A stretch of 64,000 nt of DNA from contig NZ_CP113916.1 in NCBI RefSeq assembly GCF_029395455.1, positions 930,001 through 994,000 on the forward strand. The letters are read 5' to 3'. The translations under genes were made by a program, and so were the position numbers. Below the pieces are notes generated by a model, which saw nothing but the letters and a program-made list of their open reading frames with translations, was not told the origin of the DNA and did no database searches. This stretch comes from Lactobacillus sp. ESL0785 (GTDB lineage: Bacteria; Bacillota; Bacilli; Lactobacillales; Lactobacillaceae). Shown one piece after another: positions 8,813-16,874 of this stretch (position 1 is its first letter; each line of letters opens with the position of its first letter).

Positions 8813-8841
8813 ATAATACATTTTAAGGTTCATTATTTCAA
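8813..8841 (-). promoter_or_regulatory. Promoter of fumC-frdA
   Basis: On the minus strand -35 TTGAAA (8836-8841) and -10 TATTAT (8813-8818) are spaced by 17 bp. Initiation would fall near 8806, about 58 bp before the fumC start chosen here. No clear cre box is seen next to it. Confidence 0.65.
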
Positions 8842-8891
8842 TAATTTTAAAATAAAAGGTAATAATTTTAATTTATTAAAAAAATAATTGC

Positions 8892-9536
8892 TTATAATAA
8901 TGCCACAATCTTTGAACCATGCAGCTGTCCGGTTCTCACTTCTTGCTCAATACGCTCACAATTAGCAGCAGTAATGCCACCACCGGGCAAAATTTCAATT
9001 TTATCTTTTGCCCAAGAAATAATTTCTTGCAAATGCGGTATCATTTTTTCGATTGGCTGTTTCAGACTACCACCATGGGTCAAAATGCGGCTTACACCAT
9101 GATCTGCCAACCAGTTAAGGCTATCCTGTTGTTCTGCAACTGGAATTTCGTCAAAAGCCATATGCATCACAACTGGCAGGTTAACTTTAGTAGCTGCAGT
9201 TAGCAGCAATTGCATTTTAGCCTTATCTAATTGCTGATTATTAGTTAAGCAGCCAAAAGTTACAGCATCCACATTTAGTTCAGCTGCAATTTGCAAATCA
9301 GCCAGCATAATTGCCATTTCTTCATTATTGTAACTAAAATTGCCACCACGAGGTCTAATCATCACCACAACTGGCAGATTACTTTGATGAGCGTATAAAA
9401 CTGTTTGCTTAATCACACCATAAGAAGGCGTTGTACCTCCAGCTGCTAAATTATTATTCAGCTCTATTCTATCAGCGCCAGCAGCAATCACTTGCGGAAC
9501 CATAGTAAAATTTTCAACACAAACTTCTTTAAGCAT
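8892..9536 (-). CDS. cutC: Copper homeostasis protein CutC family
   Basis: This 214-residue TIM-barrel protein of the CutC family starts LKEVCVENF, then GADRIELNNNLAAGGTTPSYG, VVVMIRPRGGNF, and a final LPGGGITAANCERI and HGSKIV. All are conserved CutC segments. The family is linked to copper tolerance, but its biochemical role remains poorly defined. It lies upstream of fumC with a 143-bp gap containing a separate promoter, so it is likely its own transcript. A copper ATPase lies 1.3 kb away, separated by one plus-strand gene. Confidence 0.93.
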   Translation of the reverse strand: MLKEVCVENFTMVPQVIAAGADRIELNNNLAAGGTTPSYGVIKQTVLYAHQSNLPVVVMIRPRGGNFSYNNEEMAIMLADLQIAAELNVDAVTFGCLTNNQQLDKAKMQLLLTAATKVNLPVVMHMAFDEIPVAEQQDSLNWLADHGVSRILTHGGSLKQPIEKMIPHLQEIISWAKDKIEILPGGGITAANCERIEQEVRTGQLHGSKIVALL

Positions 9537-9631
9537 TTTACTTTCCTATTATTTCAAAAAAATTATGATGATATTATCATATAAAGTAGTAAAATATACA
9601 CATAAGACAGCAAAGTGAAGGGAATAAAAAG

Positions 9632-10780
9632 ATGAGTTCAAATAAATTGATTAAAAGATGGTACTTATGGCAAACAATTGTGCAATTAATCATTGTTATC
9701 GTTGGTCTAATCTTTTTCAATAGTTATGATGATGCACTAACTTTTCTTTTTATTATCTTAGAATTTACCCTATTAATTCCAAATTCGCTTGAGCCTTTAA
9801 ACAATTATTTACAAGTGTTCTTTTCTGTATACACAATTCCACAATCACTTGCAACAATCGTAAAATTTATTCGTAAATTTCATTTAATTAATTTTAACTT
9901 CGCGACAATAATTGTCATTCTTTATCTTTTAGTTGCCTTTATTCCAATTACCAAACTGGCTATTTCCAAGATTAAAAGTTTTCTTGGACGCTTCTTTATT
10001 CTATTTGTTATTTTTTCGAGTATTGATCCAAGAAATCTTACGATTTACTGCAGCCGTTGGTTAACTGTATTAACATCATCTGGGTTTATTAACGCTATCT
10101 TGTTCACTATTGTTGCCCTAATTGCAATGCACGAATGGGGCTTTCAATTGCCGCAACTTAGGTTAAGTAATAAAGCTAAACCCAAAATTATACTATTAAT
10201 AATTATCTTTATTGCAGCAGATTGCTTTTTTAATGGCTTTAATCAGGCAACTACTTGGAATAATTTATTTATTAACTGGAATTTTCATTCTAAAGCAATT
10301 AATTTAGCGATGCTGTTAAGCGGAGCCAAAGCTGGGATTAGTGAAGAAATACTAATGCGCTTTTGTACGCTTAACTTGTTATTAAATCTCTTTCATCGTA
10401 AGCATTGGCCGAACCCAATATCAGGAACTATTATAATTTCAAGTACAGTCTTTGGCTTATTGCATATCTTTAACATATTTGCTAACCAATCAGTTGCTGC
10501 TAGTATTCAGCAAGTATTGGCAGCAATTTTTAGTGGTATTGTATTTTCTACCATGTATTTATACACAGGTTCAATTCTCGTTACCATTATTTATCATAGT
10601 TTATTTGATATTGCCGCATTTGTAACCAGTGGACAAATTATTATGACAGTTCCTACAATATTTGATTGGCAAGAAACTATCTTACTATGCGTAATTTATC
10701 TTGCCTTTTCATATTTTCTTTTTTCTGGTAAACGTAAAGAAGTAGTTATTTATAATTTAAAAAGACAAAATTTAGTATAA
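9632..10780 (+). CDS. CPBP (CAAX/Abi) family membrane metalloprotease
   Basis: This 382-residue membrane protein has about ten hydrophobic segments. The C-terminal half carries the CPBP family motifs: GISEEILMRF with the paired glutamates at about 238-239, GLLHIFN with a metal-binding His, and YHSLFDIAAF. Lactobacillus members are often linked to bacteriocin self-immunity or protein maturation. No bacteriocin gene is visible next to it, so the role is open. The start ATG follows AAGGGA. It is divergent from cutC and convergent with the copper ATPase. Confidence 0.85.
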   Translation: MSSNKLIKRWYLWQTIVQLIIVIVGLIFFNSYDDALTFLFIILEFTLLIPNSLEPLNNYLQVFFSVYTIPQSLATIVKFIRKFHLINFNFATIIVILYLLVAFIPITKLAISKIKSFLGRFFILFVIFSSIDPRNLTIYCSRWLTVLTSSGFINAILFTIVALIAMHEWGFQLPQLRLSNKAKPKIILLIIIFIAADCFFNGFNQATTWNNLFINWNFHSKAINLAMLLSGAKAGISEEILMRFCTLNLLLNLFHRKHWPNPISGTIIISSTVFGLLHIFNIFANQSVAASIQQVLAAIFSGIVFSTMYLYTGSILVTIIYHSLFDIAAFVTSGQIIMTVPTIFDWQETILLCVIYLAFSYFLFSGKRKEVVIYNLKRQNLV

Positions 10781-10833
10781 AACAAGTAAATGATTTTCTG
10801 GCATTGGTCCATCCACGTCATCCTAATTAAATG

Positions 10834-12930
10834 CTATATTTTTAAAGTTTCAGCGTTAATTGCTACGATTATAGTAGAAAGTGACATTAAAATTGCACCG
10901 AAAGCAGGGTCTAACATGATACCTAACGGTGCTAAAATACCTGCTGCCAAAGGTAAGGCTATAATATTGTAACCTGCACCCCACCATAAATTTTGAACAG
11001 TTTTACGATGGGTATTTCGTGCCAATTCTAAAAAGTTAACAATATCTGATGGCCGGCTATTAACCAAAACTACATCTGCGGAATCAACTGCAACATCTGT
11101 ACCGGCACCGATAGCGACACCAATATCTGCACGTGCTAGACTTGGGGCATCATTAATGCCATCACCGACCATCATTACTTTATTGCCCTTTTGTTGTAAA
11201 CCTGTAACAATCTTTTCTTTATCATCCGGCATTAATTCAGCATGAACCTCAGTAATGCCTAATTGCTGGGCAATACTCTGTGCTGCCTGCTGATTATCGC
11301 CAGTTAACATCACTGGTGTAATGTTGTTCTGCTTGATCTTGCTGATTAATGCAGCTGCATCTGGCTTAATCTGATCACCGACAGCTACATAACCTAATAC
11401 CTGCTGTCCTTGAACTAAATAGCTAACTGTATAATCGTTAACTGCAACTTGCGGGAAGTCATGAACTTGCTCACGGGCGGCTTTTTCATTAATTAAAAAA
11501 TATTTCTGACCGGCAACTGTCGCCATTACTCCCTTACCGGCAAGATTCTTACTATTGTCAATTGGTAAGGGCGAGATTTCGTGAGTATGTGCAAACTGTA
11601 AAATACTTTGAGCAATTGGATGCGTTGAATCTTGCTCAAGTGAAGCAATTAGTGTTAATAAGCGTGTTGCTGATATTTGCTCATTTAAACTGGCATACTT
11701 GCGAACTTGAAATTTGCCTTCAGTCAACGTACCAGTCTTATCAAGCAGTAAATAATCAATTCGTGGACTAATGTCAATTACATTCCGATTTCTAATTAAT
11801 AAACCATGTTTAGCTCCAAGAGACATACTTTTTGCACTAACCAAGGGTATTGCTAATCCTAGTGCGTGTGGACAGGCAATTACCAAGACCGTCACCATTC
11901 GTTCAAGTCCGGCAGCTATTCCTTGACTAGCAGTCCAAACAATTAGAGCAATTACGCCAATAATTAATGCAGCGTAAAATAACCAGCCTGATACTTGAGC
12001 TGCAAGAGTTTGCAATTTTGACTTATTCATTTGCGCAGATTGGACTAACCGATTAACATTAGCCAAAAAACCACTGTTTGCTGAATTAGTTACTTTAATT
12101 GTCAATTTCCCTGAGCCATTGATTGCACCACCAATTACATGATCACCCTTTTGACGAGTAATTAAACGCGCTTCTCCAGTGACCAAAGATTCATTGACAT
12201 CGCTTGATCCGGCAATGATGATGCCATCAAGCGGGATACTTTCACCAGCCTTGACTACTACCACAGCATCACTTTTTACTTGCGCCAAAGGAACATCAAT
12301 TGTTCGATTATCCTTTTGAACATGGACTTTATCCGGCAATAATTTAGCTAGATCATTAACAGAACTGCCAGCCCTCATAATTGAATTCATTTCAATCCAG
12401 TGGCCTAACAGCATAATTAAAATCAAAGTGGCTAGTTCCCAGAAAAAGTCCATCACATGATTAGAACTTGAGTTGATATTATTCTGAATAAACGCGTACA
12501 AACTATAAATGTAGGCTGTAATAATCCCTAATGAAATTAATGTCATCATTTCCGGCTTTTTATCTTTTAATTCATAAAAAGCACCTTTAAGAAATGGTTC
12601 CCCACCATAGATAAATAAGGCAGTCGCAAATAGCATTACGACCCATTCTGACCCAGGAAAAGAGAATTGGAAGAACAGATGGACTCCCATTGCGGGGCTC
12701 AAAAACAAAATTGGTAATGCTAAAATCAACGAGAACCAAAATTTCTGCTTTAAATTACCCATATGCATCATGTGCCCGCCATGCATCATCATGTCACTAT
12801 TGTGCATTGACATTTTGCCATCATGCATCATTGGCTGCTCATGACCCATCTGCATTTTGTCATCATGCGTCATCGACTGCTTATGCTCCATCTGCATTTT
12901 ATGATTATCTGTCATGTTCATTTTTGCCAA
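10834..12930 (-). CDS. copB: Copper-exporting P1B-type ATPase (CopB type)
   Basis: This 698-residue P-type ATPase pumps copper across the membrane. The intramembrane metal motif is CPH (353-355, CopB/P1B-3 type, not CPC), the phosphorylated Asp397 is in DKTGTLTEG, the TGEA actuator motif is at 251-254 and the hinge is GDGINDAPSLARADIG. Residues 1-58 form a Met/His-rich tail with 14-residue repeats around KMQMEHKQSM and KMQMGHEQPM, a likely metal-binding region. The start is uncertain: TTG at 12928-12930 gives MAKMNMT, and an ATG three codons later is equally possible because no ideal ribosome site precedes either. No CopY/CsoR regulator or copper chaperone is adjacent. Confidence 0.93.
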   Translation of the reverse strand: MAKMNMTDNHKMQMEHKQSMTHDDKMQMGHEQPMMHDGKMSMHNSDMMMHGGHMMHMGNLKQKFWFSLILALPILFLSPAMGVHLFFQFSFPGSEWVVMLFATALFIYGGEPFLKGAFYELKDKKPEMMTLISLGIITAYIYSLYAFIQNNINSSSNHVMDFFWELATLILIMLLGHWIEMNSIMRAGSSVNDLAKLLPDKVHVQKDNRTIDVPLAQVKSDAVVVVKAGESIPLDGIIIAGSSDVNESLVTGEARLITRQKGDHVIGGAINGSGKLTIKVTNSANSGFLANVNRLVQSAQMNKSKLQTLAAQVSGWLFYAALIIGVIALIVWTASQGIAAGLERMVTVLVIACPHALGLAIPLVSAKSMSLGAKHGLLIRNRNVIDISPRIDYLLLDKTGTLTEGKFQVRKYASLNEQISATRLLTLIASLEQDSTHPIAQSILQFAHTHEISPLPIDNSKNLAGKGVMATVAGQKYFLINEKAAREQVHDFPQVAVNDYTVSYLVQGQQVLGYVAVGDQIKPDAAALISKIKQNNITPVMLTGDNQQAAQSIAQQLGITEVHAELMPDDKEKIVTGLQQKGNKVMMVGDGINDAPSLARADIGVAIGAGTDVAVDSADVVLVNSRPSDIVNFLELARNTHRKTVQNLWWGAGYNIIALPLAAGILAPLGIMLDPAFGAILMSLSTIIVAINAETLKI

Positions 12931-13027
12931 AATAAATCAGTCCCATCCTTTTACAATTAATTTTGTCTGCCCTGCACTTTTAATCTACTGTGGTAAACGC
13001 TTGATGTCAAAAATTCGGCATCAAAAA

Positions 13028-13049
13028 ATCTAGGATTATAATCCTAGAT
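13028..13049. terminator. 22-nt perfect palindrome, terminator of the decayed brnQ
   Basis: ATCTAGGATTA is followed immediately by its reverse complement TAATCCTAGAT, with an A-run at 13023-13028 that becomes a T-run on the minus strand. A very similar hairpin follows the intact brnQ at 18.7 kb, so it appears to have been copied together with the gene. Confidence 0.6.
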
Positions 13050-13058
13050 ATTCATTAA

Positions 13059-13262
13059 TTATTTTGCTTTGCAATAAAAATGACATGCTAAACCGATAAT
13101 CAAGCCAATTAAAGCCAGAATAATCCAGTCCATACCTATCAAATGGCAAAATCTTTAATTGGAATGATTGAACTTGCAGTGTTTAATGTGCTTAGCTGAT
13201 AACAAGTGGGAACGAGGTAATCATATCAACCGCAGTTGTCAAACAAGTTAAGATAATATAAC
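13059..13262 (-). pseudogene. Decayed branched-chain amino acid transporter (brnQ remnant)
   Basis: The minus strand here still reads QLKILPF and then, after a 1-base shift, IGMDWIILALIGLIIGLACH followed by FYCKAK and a stop. This is nearly the C-terminus of the BrnQ proteins encoded at 18.7 and 20.6 kb (GMDWIIPALIGLIIGLACHF). Further upstream, 13229-13255 resembles an internal brnQ stretch (near 19190-19210), so most of the gene has been deleted. Stops and shifts rule out function. It is a third, dead brnQ copy. The remainder of 13263-13369 shows no recognisable gene. Confidence 0.75.
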
Positions 13263-13369
13263 CCCAGTTGCGTCAATACCGATTTTTGAACCTACAAGCC
13301 AGCCACTGCCCAAATAAAGACAGCAGCCATAATTTTCTATGACAGTGGTTTTAAGAAATTTTAAGCCAT

Positions 13370-13407
13370 AAAAAATAAGCTATTCATACCTGAATAGCTT
13401 ATTTTTT
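13370..13407 (-). terminator. Intrinsic terminator after the first glpF
   Basis: A perfect 17-bp stem (AAAAAATAAGCTATTCA, loop TACC, and complement) ends in T-rich sequence on the minus strand, directly after the glpF stop. Confidence 0.9.
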
Positions 13408-13410
13408 ATT

Positions 13411-14133
13411 TTATCTAAGACCAACAAATAACAAAGCAGCTAAAATGCCACCAACAAATGGTCCAACAATTGGTACCCAACTGTATGCCCAATCTGAATT
13501 ACCTTTGTTAGCAATTGGTAGTACTTGGTGGGCAAGCCGTGGACCAAAATCACGAGCTGGATTAAGTGCAATTCCCGTAGGGCCACCAAGTGAAAAGGCA
13601 ATTGCAGTAATTAAAGTACCTGCAAGAATAGGATTAAGTGCCGGATCCACACCACTCTTACTAAATGCGAGCAAGCCATATACCAAAACAAATGTTGCTA
13701 ACATTTCTGCAAAAAAGTTCCAAAAGTAATTTCTAATAGCAGGTGCCGTAGCAAAACTGGTTAAAATAGCTTCTTGATCTTTAGTTTCTTGCCAATGTGG
13801 ATAAAACATCAGCCATACTAAAATGGCACCAACAAATGCACCGGCAACTTCCGCAATTATATATGGTAAAACATAAGACCACGAAAAACTACCTGAAATT
13901 GCCATTGCGACAGCAACTGCTGGATTAAAGTAGCCAGGAGTCAGCCATTTGACAAAATATACGGAGAATGTGATTGCCATGCCCCAGCCAAAAGCGATAC
14001 CAACCCAGTTAGCACCTCTGGCCTTTGACTTCGACAGTCCCATATCAGCACAGACACCGTCTCCTAATAAAATCATCATTGCCGTTCCAACAAATTCGCC
14101 AATCAATTGCATACTTAAACTATCATGTAACAT
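13411..14133 (-). CDS. glpF: Glycerol facilitator / aquaporin family (GlpF), copy 1
   Basis: This 240-residue MIP-family channel has both half-helix motifs, NPAVAVAMA in the first half and NPARDFGPR in the second. The Asp after NPAR is typical of glycerol-conducting members. I set the start at the ATG at 14131-14133 (MLHDSLSMQLIGEF) because GGGAG lies 6 bp upstream and the second GlpF begins alike (MHDSLIMQML). An earlier in-frame ATG has no ribosome site. A cre-like box lies upstream, pointing to catabolite control. The channel would feed glycerol or dihydroxyacetone to the dha genes 2-4 kb away. Confidence 0.92.
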   Translation of the reverse strand: MLHDSLSMQLIGEFVGTAMMILLGDGVCADMGLSKSKARGANWVGIAFGWGMAITFSVYFVKWLTPGYFNPAVAVAMAISGSFSWSYVLPYIIAEVAGAFVGAILVWLMFYPHWQETKDQEAILTSFATAPAIRNYFWNFFAEMLATFVLVYGLLAFSKSGVDPALNPILAGTLITAIAFSLGGPTGIALNPARDFGPRLAHQVLPIANKGNSDWAYSWVPIVGPFVGGILAALLFVGLR

Positions 14134-14202
14134 TTTAACTCCCAATCTTTCTAAAATTAGTAATTGAATTAGTAACCTCATATTTATAAATATTAAACAT
14201 AA

Positions 14203-14216
14203 TGGAAGCGCTTGAT
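14203..14216. promoter_or_regulatory. cre-like CcpA box in the glpF promoter
   Basis: The plus strand reads TGGAAGCGCTTGAT, 12 of 14 matches to the cre consensus, with the GCGC core. It lies in the spacer of a weak minus-strand promoter (TTGTAT at 14223-14228, CATTAT at 14199-14204, 18-bp spacer), about 70 bp before the start. The TGGAAGCGCTTG core is shared with the dhaK promoter at 17.9 kb. Confidence 0.55.
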
Positions 14217-14228
14217 TAAAATATACAA

Positions 14229-14560
14229 TATTTTTTCACAATTGTAAATAGTTTTTTAACAAATATTTTTATGAGCATAAATGTTGTTATCTCAATAAAA
14301 ATATGATTTTTATTTTTCACTTTGTGAAATAGTTTGTGAAATTTATTCTATTAATCCGCAATCAATAAATATGTAGATATCGCTAATTGTTACTACGATG
14401 ATAGCAATATATAAACTTAATTTATTGTAATTTTAAGCACTTACTTTATAAGTTAAAAATATTTTAAAAAGGCAAAATTTACGCTAAGTATGTGATCTTT
14501 TGCTTTAATTCAAAAATCTTCCAATAATCAAATATTGTAGAATTTTTAAATTATTTACTT
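14229..14560. other. AT-rich gap without a recognised gene
   Basis: About 330 bp of very AT-rich sequence upstream of the glpF promoter. I see no open frame with a ribosome site, no strong hairpin and no repeats in it. Confidence 0.5.
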
Positions 14561-14830
14561 TTAAAATGCTTGTATTTTATTAAGTGGCCAATAACAAAAT
14601 ACCACTTTACCGATTATTGCTTTTCTTTTTATTGGGCCGAAATCCTTCGCAATATCACGGTAGTTACCCATTATCTCAGTAATAACCCTTAGGAACTTGA
14701 GGCATAGAATTGGTTGAACATGTTTGACCAATTCTATGCCAGCTTTCTTATAATTATTTTCCAAATATGGTTCTGGTAATAATTTACCTTTGACATACAA
14801 TTTGTCATTATTCTCAAAATCAGATTGCAT
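14561..14830 (-). CDS. Unrecognised 89-codon open frame, doubtful gene
   Basis: The frame starts MQSDFENNDKLYVKGKLLPE and continues through KKAGIELVKHVQPILCLKFL and GPIKRKAIIGKVVFCYWPLN. I do not recognise a family. No convincing Shine-Dalgarno sequence precedes it, and a long inverted repeat (14701-14740) runs through its middle. It lies alone between two glpF genes, in a stretch that may be the remains of an inserted or decayed element. I list it because it is the only sizeable frame here, not because coding is shown. Confidence 0.2.
   Translation of the reverse strand: MQSDFENNDKLYVKGKLLPEPYLENNYKKAGIELVKHVQPILCLKFLRVITEIMGNYRDIAKDFGPIKRKAIIGKVVFCYWPLNKIQAF
14701..14740. repeat. 14-bp perfect inverted repeat with 12-nt loop
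   Basis: GGCATAGAATTGGT at 14701-14714 is repeated in reverse complement at 14727-14740. The loop TGAACATGTTTG contains the palindrome ACATGT. It lacks a T-run, so it is not an ordinary terminator. Confidence 0.8.
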
Positions 14831-14988
14831 TAATGTGTTAGATACCCGACCGGTTGAAATTACAAAAATAAGTAAAAAATTCTTAGAACAACCGCATCAT
14901 TACAGTCAGTTCACTAAAAAACTGGCCAAGCCTGCATCATTATTTTTTATTAAAACATTTTATTATATGCAAAATAAATTGCCAGCAA

Positions 14989-15022
14989 AAAATCCTTTAG
15001 GCAGTTTTGCCTAAAGGATTTT
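14989..15022 (-). terminator. Intrinsic terminator after the second glpF
   Basis: Arms AAAATCCTTTAGGC and its complement surround a 6-nt loop. On the minus strand the stem is followed by TTTTTTG. It lies 45 bp after the glpF copy 2 stop and probably ends the dhaKLM-glpF transcript. Confidence 0.85.
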
Positions 15023-15067
15023 CAAGAATATCAGTACTTGTCAAACTGGTTAGTCAACAAGTAAAAA

Positions 15068-15787
15068 CTATTTAATTACTAAAAATAATAATGCTGCTAA
15101 AATGCCACCAACAAATGGTGCAACAACTGGAACCCAAGCATATGCCCAGTCAGACTTACCTTTATTAGCAATCGGGAACAATTGGTGAACCAATCTTGGT
15201 CCCAAATCACGAGCTGGATTAAGAGCAGCACCAGTTGAACCACCTAGTGAAAGACCAATAGCTCCTAATAATAAACCGGCAACTAGTGGATTTAATCCTG
15301 GAGCAAACTGACTCTTGCTAAAGGCCAGCAAACCAAAAACAAGCATAAATGTCCCAATCATTTCAGCAAAGAAATTCCAGAGATATTTTTTAATTGCAGG
15401 TTCGGTTGCAAAAGTGCCCAAAATGACATCTTGGTCTTCAGTTGCAGCAAAATATGGATAATAAGTCAGCCAAACAATAATTCCACCAACAAAACCACCA
15501 GCAACTTGGGCAACAAAGTACGGTAAAACTGCGGACCAAGATACATTACCTGCAATTGCCATTCCTAAAGTAACTGCTGGATTTAAATGTCCTGGACTCA
15601 ACCAACTAACACTATAAATTCCCAAGGCTAAAGCAAAGCCCCAACCAAGAGTAATTGCCAGCCAACCTGCACCATTACCCTTTGACTTTTTCAAATTAGC
15701 TGCGGCACAAATACCATCACCGAGCAAAACTAGAATGGCTGTTCCAATGAACTCACCTAGCATTTGCATTATCAAACTATCATGCAT
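15068..15787 (-). CDS. glpF: Glycerol facilitator / aquaporin family (GlpF), copy 2
   Basis: This 239-residue MIP channel is closely related to copy 1. It has NPAVTLGMA and NPARDLGPR motifs, the latter with the glycerol-type Asp. The start at the ATG at 15785-15787 (MHDSLIMQML) is supported by a strong GGAGG site 7 bp upstream. It follows dhaM by 115 bp without an obvious terminator, so it is likely the last gene of the dha operon. Two channels flanking a dihydroxyacetone kinase suggest a dedicated triol uptake unit. Confidence 0.92.
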   Translation of the reverse strand: MHDSLIMQMLGEFIGTAILVLLGDGICAAANLKKSKGNGAGWLAITLGWGFALALGIYSVSWLSPGHLNPAVTLGMAIAGNVSWSAVLPYFVAQVAGGFVGGIIVWLTYYPYFAATEDQDVILGTFATEPAIKKYLWNFFAEMIGTFMLVFGLLAFSKSQFAPGLNPLVAGLLLGAIGLSLGGSTGAALNPARDLGPRLVHQLFPIANKGKSDWAYAWVPVVAPFVGGILAALLFLVIK

Positions 15788-15902
15788 TATCTTTCCTCCA
15801 CTCAAAGACATAAAAGTATTACTTTTAACTTAACATATGATAGCTTAACTTATGTAAATGAAAAAATTTTTTGCTTAGTGAGACCTATTTGCAGATAATT
15901 GG

Positions 15903-16274
15903 CTATTCTTTTACAAGTAATGGCTTGAGCTGCTGTTCAATTTCTTTCCGTGTTACCCCTGCTTGTGCAAGTGAAGCTGCAGTATAGGCACCTTCAATAA
16001 AGGCAGCATTGTACACATGAACTGGCTTATCGGTTAATTCAACTGCCATTTCTAAATTCATCTTCGCACTGCCAAGATCATAAAAAGCCAAAATTTCAGT
16101 AGCAGAGTTATCTGTAAAAGCCTGTATGATCTTACCCATACTTGTACCAATATCACAATCATCAGTACCGCCAGCTGTTGTAATTGAAATATCAACTGCA
16201 ACTTGCTTTAACAATTTTTTTAGACCAATTGCAACCTCGGGAACATGCGAAACTAATGTAATTCCTAAACTCAT
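15903..16274 (-). CDS. dhaM: PTS-dependent dihydroxyacetone kinase phosphotransfer subunit DhaM
   Basis: This 123-residue protein is of the EIIA-Man type that passes phosphate from HPr to DhaL-ADP. The N-terminus MSLGITLVSHVPEVAIG carries the phosphorylatable His10, and GGTDDCDIGTSM matches the family. It is the single-domain form typical of Gram-positive bacteria. Its start overlaps the dhaL stop by 4 bp, indicating translational coupling. Confidence 0.94.
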   Translation of the reverse strand: MSLGITLVSHVPEVAIGLKKLLKQVAVDISITTAGGTDDCDIGTSMGKIIQAFTDNSATEILAFYDLGSAKMNLEMAVELTDKPVHVYNAAFIEGAYTAASLAQAGVTRKEIEQQLKPLLVKE

Positions 16275-16855
16275 AACAATCCCTTCGTTTCAATCATTGC
16301 TTCAAATAAGTAACCGCTAGATTGTGAACCAGGATCAATATGTCCCTTAGAACGTTCACCTAAATATGAAGCACGTCCCTTTTTAGCAACCATTTCTTTA
16401 GTAGCTGAGACTGCTGCTGTAATTTTTTCCTTAGTTAACTTTCCTGCTTTAACTGCAGGAACTAAGACTGTCCAGACGTCAACCATCGTTTTATCACCTG
16501 GTTGTGCTCCACCACGCTTTTCGATTCCTGCTAAAGCAGCATCAAGCAATTCACCCAGATCATTAGTAGAGCTGCTTTTTTTAGCCATTTCCAAAAAGGC
16601 AGTACCATACAATGGGCCTGAAGCACCACCAACTGTTGAAATAAGTGTCATTGCAATGGTCTTTAATGCGGCAGTTACACTTGCTGGCTTGGCAGTTAAC
16701 TTTTGACTAACTGCCTGCATACCTCGATTCATATTGAAACCATGATCGCCATCACCAATCGGTGTATCTAAATCACTCAATAACTGCTGATTTGTGGCGA
16801 TTTTTGTTGTAAAATTATTTATCCATTCTGTCAACGTATCAACTGTTAATGTCAT
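16271..16855 (-). CDS. dhaL: Dihydroxyacetone kinase ADP-binding subunit DhaL
   Basis: This 194-residue subunit holds a tightly bound ADP that is rephosphorylated by DhaM and phosphorylates dihydroxyacetone on DhaK. The metal/nucleotide motif DTPIGDGDHGFNMNRGM and the later GGASGPLYGTAFLEM and SYLGERSKGHIDPGSQS are diagnostic. I start at the ATG at 16853-16855 (MTLTVDTLTEW), since the ten preceding in-frame codons overlap dhaK and are not conserved. It lies 19 bp after dhaK. Confidence 0.94.
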   Translation of the reverse strand: MTLTVDTLTEWINNFTTKIATNQQLLSDLDTPIGDGDHGFNMNRGMQAVSQKLTAKPASVTAALKTIAMTLISTVGGASGPLYGTAFLEMAKKSSSTNDLGELLDAALAGIEKRGGAQPGDKTMVDVWTVLVPAVKAGKLTKEKITAAVSATKEMVAKKGRASYLGERSKGHIDPGSQSSGYLFEAMIETKGLL

Positions 16856-16874
16856 TATTTTGCTCTTTCTTAAT

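Noticed and set aside
8749-8814. Longer fumarase start at 8814 (MKIVISIINK...)
   Set aside because: The extension has no ribosome site and covers the -10 region; AAAAGGAG in front of 8748 decides for the shorter protein.
9632-10780. Bacteriocin locus around the CPBP protease
   Set aside because: No double-glycine leader peptide, ABC exporter or histidine kinase is present near it, so immunity function cannot be claimed.
14790-15014. Plus-strand frame of 74 codons between the glpF genes
   Set aside because: No ribosome site or recognisable family, and it ends within the terminator of glpF copy 2.
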